Origin: Xanthomonas maliensis
Lineage (GTDB): Bacteria > Pseudomonadota > Gammaproteobacteria > Xanthomonadales > Xanthomonadaceae
Assembly (NCBI RefSeq): GCF_009192945.1
Contig: NZ_NSET01000044.1
Coordinates: 62,001 to 126,000 of the forward strand
Reading direction: 5' to 3'
Length of the DNA: 64,000 bases
Part shown: one piece after another, positions 63,425 through 64,000 of the stretch
Layout of the letters: every line of letters begins with the position of its first letter
Position numbering within the stretch: position 1 is the stretch's first letter
Made by a program: the position numbers and the translations under genes
The notes under the pieces: model-generated
The model's database searches: none
Told to the model about the DNA's origin: nothing
What the model saw: only the letters and a program-made list of their open reading frames with translations

Positions 63425-64000
63425 GGCCTGCCAGCAGGCGATGGCATGTCGGCGACCACCGCGGCGCGTGCCCGCTCGCAGGGATTGTTGCGCTGACGCA
63501 GTTCGCACTGCTGGCGCTTGCCGCAGACCAGGGCGAACATCCGTGCGCGATCGCCGGCGGCTGGCGGCGCCGGCGTACCGGGGACCGCCGCGGTCGAGGG
63601 GAGTCCGCGGCCGATGCCGACTCCGGCTCCCAGCAGGCGCGCCTGTGTGGTGCGGCAGTCCACCGCATAGCTCCACTCGGCGCGGTCGCCGAGCTCCACC
63701 TGTGGTCCTACGGCTTGGCGCAGGCGCAGCAACACGATGTCCTTGCCCACCCGGGTGGCGCCGGCCAAGTCCAGCCGCTGCCCATCGGCCGGCACCGCGA
63801 ATGCTGGATCCAGTGCCGCCTGTTGCTGCCAATCCAACTGCATCTCCAAGACGGTGGTCGGCGTCGACGACAGTTCGCCGGTGCGTAGGCGTGGATCGTC
63901 GACGCTGTGCACCGGCGTTTCGCCGCGATCGCAGCTGGCCAACAGCGCGAACAAAGACGCGCCGACGATCACGCCGACGCCTCTGCGCAGCAGCGCCGGC
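63421..64000 (-). CDS. Predicted lipoprotein of unknown function, 5' end outside the window
   Basis: The visible frame of about 193 codons continues through the right edge. The segment GVGVIVGASLFALLASCDRG is a lipoprotein signal with lipobox LLASC. A GTG at 63972 is the only start visible in the window, but it would leave no positive N-region, so the true start is probably upstream. The body contains DWQQQAALDPAFAVPADGQR and WSYAVDCRTTQARLLG. I do not recognise the family. It is coupled to the DUF455 gene by ATGA. Confidence 0.7.
   Translation of the reverse strand, partial: PALLRRGVGVIVGASLFALLASCDRGETPVHSVDDPRLRTGELSSTPTTVLEMQLDWQQQAALDPAFAVPADGQRLDLAGATRVGKDIVLLRLRQAVGPQVELGDRAEWSYAVDCRTTQARLLGAGVGIGRGLPSTAAVPGTPAPPAAGDRARMFALVCGKRQQCELRQRNNPCERARAAVVADMPSPAGRP

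Overview
The window is chromosomal DNA of a high-GC gammaproteobacterium. Gene order and gene content point to the family Xanthomonadaceae, most likely Xanthomonas or a close relative. Supporting signs are an rpmF-fabH-fabD-fabG-acpP-fabF cluster with no plsX, an NAD-type isocitrate dehydrogenase, kdkA next to LPS-related genes, and tig-clpP-clpX-lon-hupB-tRNA-ppiD. The sequence alone does not settle the species. Most of it is dense core genome with little mobile DNA.

Layout: (1) 1-7138, minus strand: yceD, rpmF, fabH, a MEKHLA-domain gene, fabD, fabG, acpP, fabF and the start of pabB, i.e. fatty-acid synthesis with hairpins on both sides of acpP. (2) 7248-14296: maf/yceF, an ArnT-like glycosyltransferase, a moxR-DUF58-transglutaminase cluster and an Slp lipoprotein. 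(3) 14360-17909: HIT protein, recR, a small conserved-looking ORF, ybaB and dnaX. (4) 18047-18449: tRNA-Ser(GGA) followed by an integrase remnant. (5) 18477-24086: a divergent methionine-related locus. Leftward it holds metR-like, an MTHFR-like gene and queH; rightward an MsuE-type FMN reductase, mesX (DUF1852) and mesD (core-MetE). This is the most interesting system here. (6) 24504-31159: CPBP protease, SRP RNA, moaE-moaD-moaC, a decayed DUF4440 gene, moaA, an MBL-fold hydrolase, kdkA, a GT9 glycosyltransferase and a DUF6165 gene. (7) 31311-31718: tRNA-Ser(CGA) followed by two tandem ~159-bp repeats that each carry the tRNA 3' end. (8) 31892-36435: PP2C phosphatase, dnaQ, rnhA, a methyltransferase, gloB and an MltD-like transglycosylase. 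(9) 37040-45962: ppiD, tRNA-Asp, tRNA-Val, hupB, lon, clpX, clpP and tig, a protein-folding and proteolysis block. (10) 46147-46862: tRNAs Leu, Lys, His, Arg and Pro. (11) 47019-51630: a Bax-inhibitor-like protein, NAD-IDH, a CMD-family protein, glutaredoxin and an M48 protease with TPRs. (12) 51633-60391: a Pho box, phoB, phoR, ppk, ppx, a GT4 glycosyltransferase, a PAP2 phosphatase and lpxH. (13) 60444-64000: two lipoproteins, a secreted metzincin-type protease and a DUF455 ferritin-like protein.

How the genes work together: region 1 makes acyl chains. Regions 6 and 12 contribute to lipid A and LPS (kdkA, GT9, lpxH) and probably to phosphate-responsive lipid or polyphosphate metabolism. Region 9 is the general protease and chaperone set, with a candidate heat-shock promoter for lon lying across the clpX terminator. 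Region 5 probably makes methionine by a methylcobalamin-free route that is independent of ordinary methyl-folate and may need oxygen and reduced flavin. Open reading frames antisense to these genes are artefacts of high GC and are left out.
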